The notes under the pieces: generated by a model
What the model was told of the DNA's origin: nothing
Database searches by the model: none
The model's input: the letters and a program-made list of their open reading frames with translations, nothing else
Assembly (NCBI RefSeq): GCF_003205295.1
Contig: NZ_QJRP01000046.1
Location: 1-32,432, forward strand
Direction: 5' to 3'
Source of the DNA: Pseudomonas mosselii
Lineage (GTDB): Bacteria; Pseudomonadota; Gammaproteobacteria; Pseudomonadales; Pseudomonadaceae
DNA: 32,432 nucleotides
Part shown: in pieces, positions 24,701-31,579 of the stretch
Numbering within the stretch: the stretch's first letter is position 1
How the letters are laid out: every line of letters starts with the position of its first letter
Program-made: the position numbers and the translations under genes

Positions 24701-26134
24701 ATGGCACCGTTCAGCCGCTTTTCCCTCACCTGCCTGGCCGCCCTGCTGCTGGCGACGACCGCCCAGGCCGCGCCGGTGATGGACACATTGCCCCAGGCGC
24801 AGTATCAGCAGCAGCTGGAGCAACTGCGCCACCAGGCCCGCCAGGCGGTGACCTTCGAGCAGACGCGTCGCCCGCCGCCCGCGGGCCGCGCCAGTGTCAG
24901 CCTGCAACCGATGTTCTCGTCCCAGGCCGGCAGCTGGCCGTTCGAGCCGTTCGTCAACAACGGCCTGTTCCGCGCCATCGCCGGCTACCAGGCGCATCAC
25001 CCCCAGGCCGTGGTGCTGCGCGGTGGCAGCATCACCCTGGCGCAGCTGCACGATGTGCTGCACGACCCACGGGTCCTCAAGCGCTACAAGGATGGCTACC
25101 TGCTGAGCTACCCGTTGATGATCGGCGCCGATGCCGGGCTGCTGCTGGAGGGCACGAGCCTCTACCTGTATAGCTTCTCCGGTTCCGCGCTGATCAACCA
25201 GGGCTGGCTGGGGCTGAACCGATCGACACTGGAGAGCGTGGCCGGCGACAAGCCCGGCAACACCGACCGCGCCTGGCGGCCCTTCGTGGTGGCCTGGGCT
25301 GGCAGCCATACCGAGGTGATCGGCTCGACTCTCAAACGTCTGGGCTACAACGCCAACCTGTCCCGCGGCCTGAGCACCGCGCTCAGCACCCAGCAGCCGG
25401 CCAGCACGCGTCCCGCCACACTGCTGGTGGAGGCCAGCCATTTCAGCGAGCTGTCCAGCGCGGTGGAGCTGCAACACAGCCAGGCGACCGTCGTCGACAG
25501 CCGCTTCGAAGGCTCGCAGCAGTACGCCATCGACGCCCGTGACAGCCAACTGAACCTGCGTGGCAACCAGTTGCGCGGCGTCGACAACAACAGCGGCGTG
25601 CGCCTGCGTGGCCAGACCCGGGCATCGATCGAAAACAACCTGATCCTCGGCGCCGCCAAGGCCGCCATCGAGATCAGCGACCAGCGCGGCGCCGTGCTGC
25701 TGATCGGCAACCGTATCGGCGACAGCCGTGGCCATGGCATTCAGCTGCGCAACCTCGCGCCCACGGCCGAAGCCCCGCTGCTGATCGACGACAATCTGCT
25801 GGCCAGCAGCCAGGGCAGCGCCGTGGACGCCAGCGAGGTCACGGCGCTGACCCTGGTGGGCAACCGTATCGGCAATACCCCGGAGTACGCCGTCAGCCTG
25901 CGCAACGCCACGCCGCAGCCGGGGCCGCTGGTAATCAGCGACAACCGCCTGGGGCAGGTGGGCAAGGCCGTGGTGCGAGTCGAGGGCGTGCGCGAGGTCG
26001 AACTGGGCGGCAATCGCTTCGATGGCAAGGCGCTGTTGCAGAACCTGCTGGCCGGCGACCTGCTGGCGTTGCAGGGGCCGGTGCTGGAGGCGATGCTGGT
26101 TCAGGGACAGATGGTCAGAGTGCGCCAGGACTGA
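24701..26134 (+). CDS. algG: AlgG-like periplasmic beta-helix protein, catalytic His replaced
   Basis: The 477-aa precursor (canonical about 543) has a signal peptide (LTCLAALLLATTAQA). An AlgG-like domain (WRPFVVAWAGSHTEVIGSTLKRLGYNANLSRGLSTALS) follows, then right-handed beta-helix coils (VDSRFEGS..., LRGNQLRG..., IENNLILG..., LLIGNRIGDSRGHGIQLRN). In characterised AlgG C5-epimerases the coil YGIDPHD carries the catalytic His; here the aligned coil reads YAIDARD (D278-A-R280-D281), so His is Arg. The Arg of the next coil (GIIVSR in AlgG, GVRLR here) seems kept. At least one coil is missing. I infer that epimerisation is lost or altered, leaving a role in guiding polymer or assembling the complex. 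It is the last gene of the operon; no algA follows. Confidence 0.85.
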   Translation: MAPFSRFSLTCLAALLLATTAQAAPVMDTLPQAQYQQQLEQLRHQARQAVTFEQTRRPPPAGRASVSLQPMFSSQAGSWPFEPFVNNGLFRAIAGYQAHHPQAVVLRGGSITLAQLHDVLHDPRVLKRYKDGYLLSYPLMIGADAGLLLEGTSLYLYSFSGSALINQGWLGLNRSTLESVAGDKPGNTDRAWRPFVVAWAGSHTEVIGSTLKRLGYNANLSRGLSTALSTQQPASTRPATLLVEASHFSELSSAVELQHSQATVVDSRFEGSQQYAIDARDSQLNLRGNQLRGVDNNSGVRLRGQTRASIENNLILGAAKAAIEISDQRGAVLLIGNRIGDSRGHGIQLRNLAPTAEAPLLIDDNLLASSQGSAVDASEVTALTLVGNRIGNTPEYAVSLRNATPQPGPLVISDNRLGQVGKAVVRVEGVREVELGGNRFDGKALLQNLLAGDLLALQGPVLEAMLVQGQMVRVRQD

Positions 26135-26186
26135 AATACACCGCCCCCTGTTAGGAGCAACTGTCTTGCTCAACTGCTAAAGCTAG

Positions 26187-26240
26187 CGCGATCCCTGTGG
26201 GAGCGGCCTTGCGTCGCGAAAGGGGCGCGCAGCGGCCCCA
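26187..26240 (+). repeat. REP element (BIME left half)
   Basis: A P. putida-type REP begins GCGATCCCTGTGGGAGCGG and continues CCTTGCGTCGCGAAAGGGGCGC. Together with the inverted copy at 26266-26315 it forms a BIME just after the polysaccharide operon. It probably folds in mRNA and may protect or end the operon transcript. Confidence 0.9.
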
Positions 26241-26265
26241 GATTCTGAGCCACCCTCGAAATTGC

Positions 26266-26315
26266 CGGGGCTGCTGCGCAGCCCTTTCGCGACGCAAGGC
26301 CGCTCCCACAGGGGG
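26266..26315 (-). repeat. REP element (BIME right half, inverted)
   Basis: This is the inverted partner of the preceding REP; its right half CCCTTTCGCGACGCAAGG...CCGCTCCCACAGGG is the reverse complement of 26195-26224. The two face each other across about 25 bp between convergent transcription units (algG and the GNAT gene). Confidence 0.9.
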
Positions 26316-26374
26316 ATGGTTCCCTGCGCGACAGCGCAGCCCGAATGGCTGGGCGATCGCCTAAAGGGATCGCG

Positions 26375-26806
26375 TCAGGGCACTGGACGCTGCATCCGCA
26401 CGAAGCACTCGTCCATCCCGACCTCGGCGAACCCTCGGCGCTGGTACAGGCGCCGCGCCGGATTGCTGCTGAACACCATCAACCGCAGCCAGGGCAACCC
26501 ACGCTGCGCGGTCCAGCCAGCCAACTGCTCCAGCACCCAGCCGCCCACGCCCCGGCCTCGCTGCTCGGGCAGCAGGTGCAACTCGCGGATAAACAGCGCC
26601 TGGCGGTCCTGGCTGAGGCTGCAGAAGCCCAGCACCCGGTCGCCCTCGACCACCAGCCACTGTTCGCGCCAGCCCCAGGCTTCGTCGAAGGCCTCCTCGA
26701 TCCACAGCAGGTCGAATTCGCGGTAATACGGCAGCATGGCGCGGCGCGTGAGGTCACGGGCGAACGCCAGGTGCTCGTCGGTGGCGGAAATCAGTTCAAG
26801 AGGCAT
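26375..26806 (-). CDS. GNAT-family N-acetyltransferase (143 aa)
   Basis: This GCN5-related acetyltransferase has an unknown substrate. The acetyl-CoA binding block is LFIRELHLLPEQRGRGVGGWVL (motif Q/RxxGxG/A), followed by LRLMVFSSNPARRLYQRRGFAEVG, the usual beta-strand and helix before the C-terminal strand. I start at the ATG at 26804-26806 (MPLELISATDEHL). This overlaps the end of the upstream DUF488 gene by 11 nt and implies coupling. An ATG nine codons earlier is possible. Confidence 0.88.
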   Translation of the reverse strand: MPLELISATDEHLAFARDLTRRAMLPYYREFDLLWIEEAFDEAWGWREQWLVVEGDRVLGFCSLSQDRQALFIRELHLLPEQRGRGVGGWVLEQLAGWTAQRGLPWLRLMVFSSNPARRLYQRRGFAEVGMDECFVRMQRPVP

Positions 26807-27182
26807 AGCACACCGGCGAACTGGCCGGGCCACGGCGTTCCAGTTCGTCCTCCAGCCACCGGGCCAGGACCTGGGCGTTGTTGTGCTCGATGTCCTTGCC
26901 GGCGTACAGCAAGGTCAGGTCGCCTTTGCCGGCCAGGTCCAGCAGCGGATACCAGTACTCGGGGTGGGCGGCCAGCTCCTGCTGGTAACGCTGGGTAAAA
27001 CCGGCGAAGTCGAACTCGCCGGCGTGAAACGACTTGCGCAGTGCGTCGGACGGCGCCACTTCGCGCAGCCACTGCCCGTTCAGGTCTTCCTTGCGCTTAT
27101 TACGGGGCCACAGACGATCAACCAGCACGCGCTGGCCATCTGCGTCCTCGACCGCCTCGTAGACGCGTTTACAGCGAATCAT
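26796..27182 (-). CDS. DUF488 family protein (128 aa)
   Basis: This small soluble protein of the DUF488 family has the typical opening IRCKRVYEAVEDADGQRVLVDRLWPRNKRKEDL. Later blocks are also diagnostic: WLREVAPSDALRKSFH, FTQRYQQELAAHPEYW and LTLLYAGKDIEHNNAQVLARWLE. The function is not established. The start at 27180-27182 was chosen because AGGAG lies 7 nt upstream; a further ATG six codons upstream is less likely. It is probably co-transcribed with the overlapping GNAT gene and is divergent from the phosphate transporter gene. Confidence 0.9.
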   Translation of the reverse strand: MIRCKRVYEAVEDADGQRVLVDRLWPRNKRKEDLNGQWLREVAPSDALRKSFHAGEFDFAGFTQRYQQELAAHPEYWYPLLDLAGKGDLTLLYAGKDIEHNNAQVLARWLEDELERRGPASSPVCYAS

Positions 27183-27310
27183 GCAGCACTCCTGCGACAT
27201 CGTTCCCCAGATAGCCTAGGGCCTTCATTGACCGAGGTCACGCCCTGGTAACGAATTGTTTCTATGCTGAACACCTTCGGCACCACCGCCCGACGCCAAC
27301 CGGAGCCCTC

Positions 27311-28927
27311 ATGGCAACCCCGTCCCTGGCCAGCCAGTCCGACCTGACCCTGCGCAACCCCCGCCCTCAACTTGCCCACAAACCCGGACGCGCCACCCTC
27401 ACCCTGTTCTTCGGCCTGCTGCTGGCCGGCCTGACCTACACCTTCTGGAGCCTCAAGCAGGATGTCAGCGCCAGCGGCACCGTGGTCACCACCGTCACCC
27501 CCTTCCTGCTGCTGGGCCTGGCCCTGCTGATCGCCCTGGGCTTCGAGTTCGTCAACGGCTTCCACGACACCGCCAACGCCGTGGCCACGGTGATCTACAC
27601 CCATTCGTTGCCGGCGCCGGTGGCGGTGGTCTGGTCAGGGTTGTGCAATTTCCTCGGCGTGCTGCTCTCCAGCGGCGCGGTGGCCTTCGGCATCATCGCC
27701 CTGCTGCCGGTGGAGCTGATCCTGCAGGTTGGCTCGTCGACCGGCTTCGCCATGGTCTTCGCCCTACTGCTGGCGGCGATCATCTGGAACCTAGGTACCT
27801 GGTGGCTGGGCCTGCCGGCGTCGTCCTCGCACACCCTCATCGGCTCGATCATCGGCGTGGGCGTGGCCAACGCGCTGATGCACGGGCGCGACGGCACCAG
27901 CGGCGTGGACTGGACCCAGGCCAGCAAGGTCGGCTACGCGCTTCTGTTCTCACCCCTGATCGGCTTCGCCTGCGCCGCCCTGCTGCTGCTCGCCCTGCGC
28001 GCGCTGGTCAAGCGCCGCGAGCTGTACCAGGCGCCAGAAGGCCAGACGCCGCCGCCCTGGTGGATCCGCGGCGTGCTGATCCTTACCTGCACCGGCGTGT
28101 CGTTCGCCCACGGCTCCAACGATGGCCAGAAAGGCATGGGCCTGATCATGCTGATCCTGGTCGGCACCCTGCCGATGGCCTATGCGCTGAACAAGACCAT
28201 GCCCAACGAGCAGGCCCTGCAGTTCTCGGCCGTCGCCGAAGTCACCCGCCAGGCCCTGGTGCGCGCAGTACCGGCCCCCGCGCCAGCCGATCCACGCCAG
28301 GTGCTGACCGCGTTCATCGGCGAGCCCAAGGCCAGCGCCGAGCTGGTCCCGGCGCTGGCCGCGCTGACCGGCATGATCGGCGAGGAAGTCAAAGGCTATG
28401 GTTCGCTCAAGCGCGTGCCGGCCGAAGCCATGGCCAACGTGCGCAACGACATGTACCTGACCAGCGAAGCGATCCGCCTGATCGACAAGCACCAGTTGGC
28501 TCGCTACGACGCCGACACCACCCGCCATGTGCAGTTGTTCAAGCGCCAGCTGGACGACGCCACCCGCTATATCCCGTTGTGGGTCAAGGTCGCGGTAGCC
28601 ATCGCCCTGGGCCTGGGTACCATGGTCGGCTGGCGGCGCATCGTGGTGACGGTGGGCGAGAAGATCGGCAAGACCCACCTGAGCTATGCCCAGGGGGCTT
28701 CGGCCGAGGTGGTGGCCATGTGCACCATCGGTGCGGCGGACATGTTCGGCCTGCCGGTGTCGACCACCCACGTGCTGAGCTCGGGCGTGGCCGGGACCAT
28801 GGTGGCCAATGGGTCGGGGATTCAACGCAAGACGCTGGTCAACCTGCTGATGGCCTGGGTGTTGACCTTGCCGGCCGCGATGTTGCTGGCGGGTTGCCTG
28901 TACTGGTTGCTGAACCAGTTATTTTGA
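27311..28927 (+). CDS. Inorganic phosphate transporter, Pit family
   Basis: This is a low-affinity, proton- or metal-phosphate-coupled permease of the inner membrane. The 538-aa protein has about ten hydrophobic helices in two inverted halves, each with a Pit signature: GFEFVNGFHDTANAVATVIYT near residue 77-97, and FAHGSNDGQKGMG near 262-274. WLGLPASSSHTLIGSIIG and FGLPVSTTHVLSSGVAGTM are the paired P(V/A)S(T/S)(T/S)H loops. A large soluble loop lies at about residues 300-420. GGAG precedes the ATG. No clear Pho box was seen in the 128-bp divergent upstream region. Confidence 0.93.
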   Translation: MATPSLASQSDLTLRNPRPQLAHKPGRATLTLFFGLLLAGLTYTFWSLKQDVSASGTVVTTVTPFLLLGLALLIALGFEFVNGFHDTANAVATVIYTHSLPAPVAVVWSGLCNFLGVLLSSGAVAFGIIALLPVELILQVGSSTGFAMVFALLLAAIIWNLGTWWLGLPASSSHTLIGSIIGVGVANALMHGRDGTSGVDWTQASKVGYALLFSPLIGFACAALLLLALRALVKRRELYQAPEGQTPPPWWIRGVLILTCTGVSFAHGSNDGQKGMGLIMLILVGTLPMAYALNKTMPNEQALQFSAVAEVTRQALVRAVPAPAPADPRQVLTAFIGEPKASAELVPALAALTGMIGEEVKGYGSLKRVPAEAMANVRNDMYLTSEAIRLIDKHQLARYDADTTRHVQLFKRQLDDATRYIPLWVKVAVAIALGLGTMVGWRRIVVTVGEKIGKTHLSYAQGASAEVVAMCTIGAADMFGLPVSTTHVLSSGVAGTMVANGSGIQRKTLVNLLMAWVLTLPAAMLLAGCLYWLLNQLF

Positions 28928-28940
28928 GCCATGCGTATTG

Positions 28941-29016
28941 CCTGTGGAAGCGGGTTTACCCGCGAATGCGATGGTGGCGCTGCCGACGCATTCGCGGGTA
29001 AACCCGCTCCCACAGG
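28941..29016. repeat. Inverted REP pair (BIME) between pit and gst
   Basis: A 30-bp arm at 28941-28970 is repeated in inverse at 28987-29016 with one mismatch. The core is GCGGGTTTACCCGCGAATGCG, a different REP family from the one beside algG. With a 16-nt loop it can form a long hairpin between two convergent genes and may act as a bidirectional transcript end. Confidence 0.9.
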
Positions 29017-29031
29017 ATCGCGGATAGCTGC

Positions 29032-29727
29032 TTAGCTCGGCACTTTCAGCCCGCGCTGGACCGCCGGACGCTCAAGAAACTTCGCCAGCACCCGCTGAAC
29101 TTCCTTGAACTCATCGAACCCCACCAACTCGCGCGCGTTGTAGCGCTCCACCAGGTTGCGCACCCAGGGGAAGATGGCGATATCGGCAATGCTGTACGCA
29201 TCGACCATCCACTCCCGCCCCTGCAGGTGCCGGTCGAGCACGCCCAGCAGGCGCTTGGACTCATTGACATAGCGGTCACGCGGCCGTTTGTCCTCGTACT
29301 CCTTGCCGGCGAAGAAGTGAAAGAACCCCACCTGGCCGAACATCGGCCCGATGCCGCCCATCTGGAACATCAGCCACTGCAAGGTCTGGTAGCGCTGGGC
29401 AGGATCCTGGCTGAGCAACTGCCCGCTCTTCTCGGCAAGGTACTGCAGGATCGCCCCCGACTCGAATAACGGCAGCGGCTGGCCACCAGGGCCGTCGGGA
29501 TCGAGGATTGCCGGAATCTTGTTGTTGGCGCTCAGGGAGATGAACTCGGGGCTCAGCTGGTCGTCGTTGTCGAAGCTGACCTTGTGCACCTCGTAGGGCA
29601 GGCCGATCTCCTCGAGCATGATCGAGACCTTGACGCCGTTGGGCGTGGCCAGCGAATACAGCTGCAGGCGCTCGGGATGCCGGGCCGGCCATTTGCGGGT
29701 GATGGGGAATACGGAAAGATCGGTCAT
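29032..29727 (-). CDS. Glutathione S-transferase, Nu-class/YghU-like
   Basis: The 231-aa cytosolic protein has a thioredoxin-like N-terminal domain opening LQLYSLATPNGVKVSIMLEEIGLPYEVH and the glutathione-contact turn NNKIPAILDPDG...LFESGAILQYLAEK. The helical C-terminal domain contains QMGGIGPMFGQVGFFH, EWMVDAYSIADIAIFPWVR and ERPAVQRGL. The ATPNG motif is that of Nu-class enzymes (YghU/YfcG), which act as glutathione-dependent disulfide reductases or peroxidases. The class assignment is from motif memory. The start is the ATG at 29725-29727. Confidence 0.9.
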   Translation of the reverse strand: MTDLSVFPITRKWPARHPERLQLYSLATPNGVKVSIMLEEIGLPYEVHKVSFDNDDQLSPEFISLSANNKIPAILDPDGPGGQPLPLFESGAILQYLAEKSGQLLSQDPAQRYQTLQWLMFQMGGIGPMFGQVGFFHFFAGKEYEDKRPRDRYVNESKRLLGVLDRHLQGREWMVDAYSIADIAIFPWVRNLVERYNARELVGFDEFKEVQRVLAKFLERPAVQRGLKVPS

Positions 29728-29757
29728 GTTCGCGCCCTGAAGGTTGAGGGACTCAAT

Positions 29758-30273
29758 TTAAAGACTGCCAGGCGTCCTGACCATCACCCAGTCTCGGTGC
29801 CGCTCGTCACCGCACGGAAAGACCGCCTCGCCCACCTTGCGAAAGCCATTGCGTCCGTAGAACCGAATGGCCCTGGCGTTGAGTTCGTTGACAGTCAGAC
29901 GGACCGGGCCACCAGTGTGGGCCAGGGTAGCCTCGAGCAGCGACTGCGCGGCGCCTGTGCCGTGGGCGGCGGGCAGCACATAGCAGCGGGAAATCTCCAC
30001 CAGATGATCGGCCGCGGCGATCCCCAGCTCACCGGGCGCCAGGTCGAGCATGCTGTAGCCCAGCACCTGGCCGTCCTGCTCGACCACCAGCAGGCGCTTG
30101 TGCGGGTGGCACAGGTGGGCCTGGAAGTGCTCGGGCTGCAGGTTGTGGGCGATGTAGTGCTGTTGCGCCGCAAGGGCACTGTCGGGCGGACTGGCCAGGG
30201 CGAAGGTGGCCTGGCCGATATGGCTCAAGATTACGCAGTCGTCGCTGCGCGCCGGGCGGATCTGGTAAGGCAT
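29758..30273 (-). CDS. GNAT-family N-acetyltransferase (171 aa)
   Basis: This is a second acetyltransferase, unrelated at close range to the one at 26375. It has the N-terminal strand YQIRPARSDDCVILSHIGQATF and the acetyl-CoA region ISRCYVLPAAHGTGAAQSLLEATLA (note HGTGAA in place of the common RGxG). The C-terminal block LTVNELNARAIRFYGRNGFRKVGEAVF follows. A substrate cannot be predicted. It lies 30 nt upstream of the gst gene on the same strand, so co-transcription is possible. Confidence 0.88.
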   Translation of the reverse strand: MPYQIRPARSDDCVILSHIGQATFALASPPDSALAAQQHYIAHNLQPEHFQAHLCHPHKRLLVVEQDGQVLGYSMLDLAPGELGIAAADHLVEISRCYVLPAAHGTGAAQSLLEATLAHTGGPVRLTVNELNARAIRFYGRNGFRKVGEAVFPCGDERHRDWVMVRTPGSL

Positions 30274-30455
30274 GGCAACATCCTGTCGGGCAGCCGGTTC
30301 GCCCTCGACAATGCCACCCTTGCCCGACCCTGTCCATGTGCGCCAGACAACCAGGTTTTCCCTCTGGCCTGTTATTTTTGCCAGTAGACGCCCTTGCAGC
30401 GGCCCTCCATCTTCGCAGGACGAAAATCATCCGCACAGCCCATTGGAGAAAAGAT

Positions 30456-30878
30456 ATGACCACCGAATCAGCTCAGGAGATCGGCGTCACAATCTATGGC
30501 CAGAACAGCACCTCAGCCAGCGCTTTGAAGGTGTATCGCCAGGATTGGTTCGATGAAGATTTTGGCTTTACCATCGAAGCCGTCAGCGACGGAAATCCAG
30601 CGCATGCACAATATTGGCTGAAGTTAACCGGCTACTGGAACCCCAGAGCTGGCGACTACCTCCTAACCGCTGAAGATCAAGGCGAAAAACCACATATCCT
30701 GGTCGAATTCGGTTATTTCGAGAAATCTATCAAGGCTATTGAAGCAGGAACGTTCGAACTTCATACGATTGATTACGAAGCGCGTTCGTTGACCGGCCGA
30801 TTCGAATTCCCGGTGGAACTGGACGATGCTGAGTTTGACATCGAAAGCTGGGACTTCGACGTAGCAGCCGGTACTTGA
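30456..30878 (+). CDS. Hypothetical protein, AT-richer orphan (140 aa)
   Basis: I do not recognise this gene. The 140-aa product is acidic and soluble, without signal or membrane segments. It is rich in aromatic residues in beta-like patterns (VTIYGQNSTSASALKVYRQD, YWLKLTGYWNPRAGDYLL, ILVEFGYFEKSIKAIE, EFPVELDDAEFDIESWDFDV). The ATG at 30456 follows GGAGAAAAG; upstream in-frame codons look non-coding. Base composition is visibly lower in GC than both neighbours. The stop is followed immediately by the stop of the convergent thioesterase gene, with no spacer. Recent acquisition is plausible. A small immunity-type or stress protein is a guess only. Confidence 0.75.
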   Translation: MTTESAQEIGVTIYGQNSTSASALKVYRQDWFDEDFGFTIEAVSDGNPAHAQYWLKLTGYWNPRAGDYLLTAEDQGEKPHILVEFGYFEKSIKAIEAGTFELHTIDYEARSLTGRFEFPVELDDAEFDIESWDFDVAAGT

Positions 30879-31376
30879 TCATCCCTGCTGATGAGCCTGG
30901 CGCTTGAGCTTCTCGGTATCGACCCGCACGAACACCGAGTCAGCGGTGACAGTCAGCACATCCCCGGCCCAGACCTCGCAGATCACCCGGCTCTTGCGCC
31001 CCACCTCACCCTCGACCCGCGCCTTGAGCAGCAGCTCGACGCCCATCGGCGTGGGCTTGAGGTAGGTCAGGCTGAGCTGGCCGGTAACGCAGTCGATACG
31101 CGGCAGGCTGCCGGGCTCGCGGCCTTCGGCGCGATAGTGGTGGGCCATGGCGGTCCAGTTGGAGTGGCAATCGACCAGCATGGCCAGCAGGCCGCCGTAG
31201 ACCAGGCCGGGCCAGCCGATGAAGGTCGGGTCGGGGGAATGACGGCACAGCAGGTGGACGCCGTCGTCGTCCCAGTGACTGTGCACGTGCAGGCCGCTGG
31301 GGTGGGAGCAGCCGCAGCCGTAGCAGGTGCCTTCGGGCGCGGCGAGTTGTTGCAGGGAGAGGGCTTGTTCGGTCAT
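30879..31376 (-). CDS. PaaI-like hotdog-fold thioesterase (165 aa)
   Basis: This is a probable acyl-CoA thioesterase with unknown acyl chain preference. The N-terminal Cys-rich motif CYGCGCSHPSGLHV is common in one branch of the hotdog family. The fold signature GWPGLVYGGLLAMLVDCHSNWTA (G-x-V-x-G-G with the following acidic residue) marks the hotdog helix. GQLSLTYLKPTPMGVELLLKARV and VICEVWAGDVLTVTADSVFVRV are later strands. The start at 31374-31376 was selected because the upstream 63 in-frame codons look non-coding. The stop abuts the convergent orphan gene's stop. It is divergent from the aminotransferase gene across 203 bp. Confidence 0.88.
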   Translation of the reverse strand: MTEQALSLQQLAAPEGTCYGCGCSHPSGLHVHSHWDDDGVHLLCRHSPDPTFIGWPGLVYGGLLAMLVDCHSNWTAMAHHYRAEGREPGSLPRIDCVTGQLSLTYLKPTPMGVELLLKARVEGEVGRKSRVICEVWAGDVLTVTADSVFVRVDTEKLKRQAHQQG

Positions 31377-31579
31377 ACGCGTCCTTGGCTTGTTGGAATT
31401 GGGAAGGAGGCTGACTGCCGATGGTAGCGCCCTGCCCGCCCCACGCCAATCAGCGTGGCCCGGAGGACGGACATCAAGGTCAGGAAGAAAACGAATGACG
31501 GCAATCGAATAATTCGTTTGCGGGATACATCCCCGCCACGCTTGGATACGACCTGAATCGAACAACAGGCCGCGTGCAG
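31377..31579. promoter_or_regulatory. Divergent promoter region with two inverted repeats
   Basis: This spacer lies between the thioesterase and aminotransferase starts. It holds CCACGC-N6-GCGTGG (31441-31458, perfect 6-bp arms) and CGAATAATTCG (31506-31516, an 11-bp palindrome). Related CGAAT words occur nearby. They are candidate operators; no confident promoter pair was identified. Confidence 0.35.

Noticed and set aside
23504..26134. 876-aa + strand open frame as a fused algL-algG protein
   Set aside because: Its first 400 residues are an out-of-frame reading of algL. Only the part from 24701 is real AlgG, with its own signal peptide.
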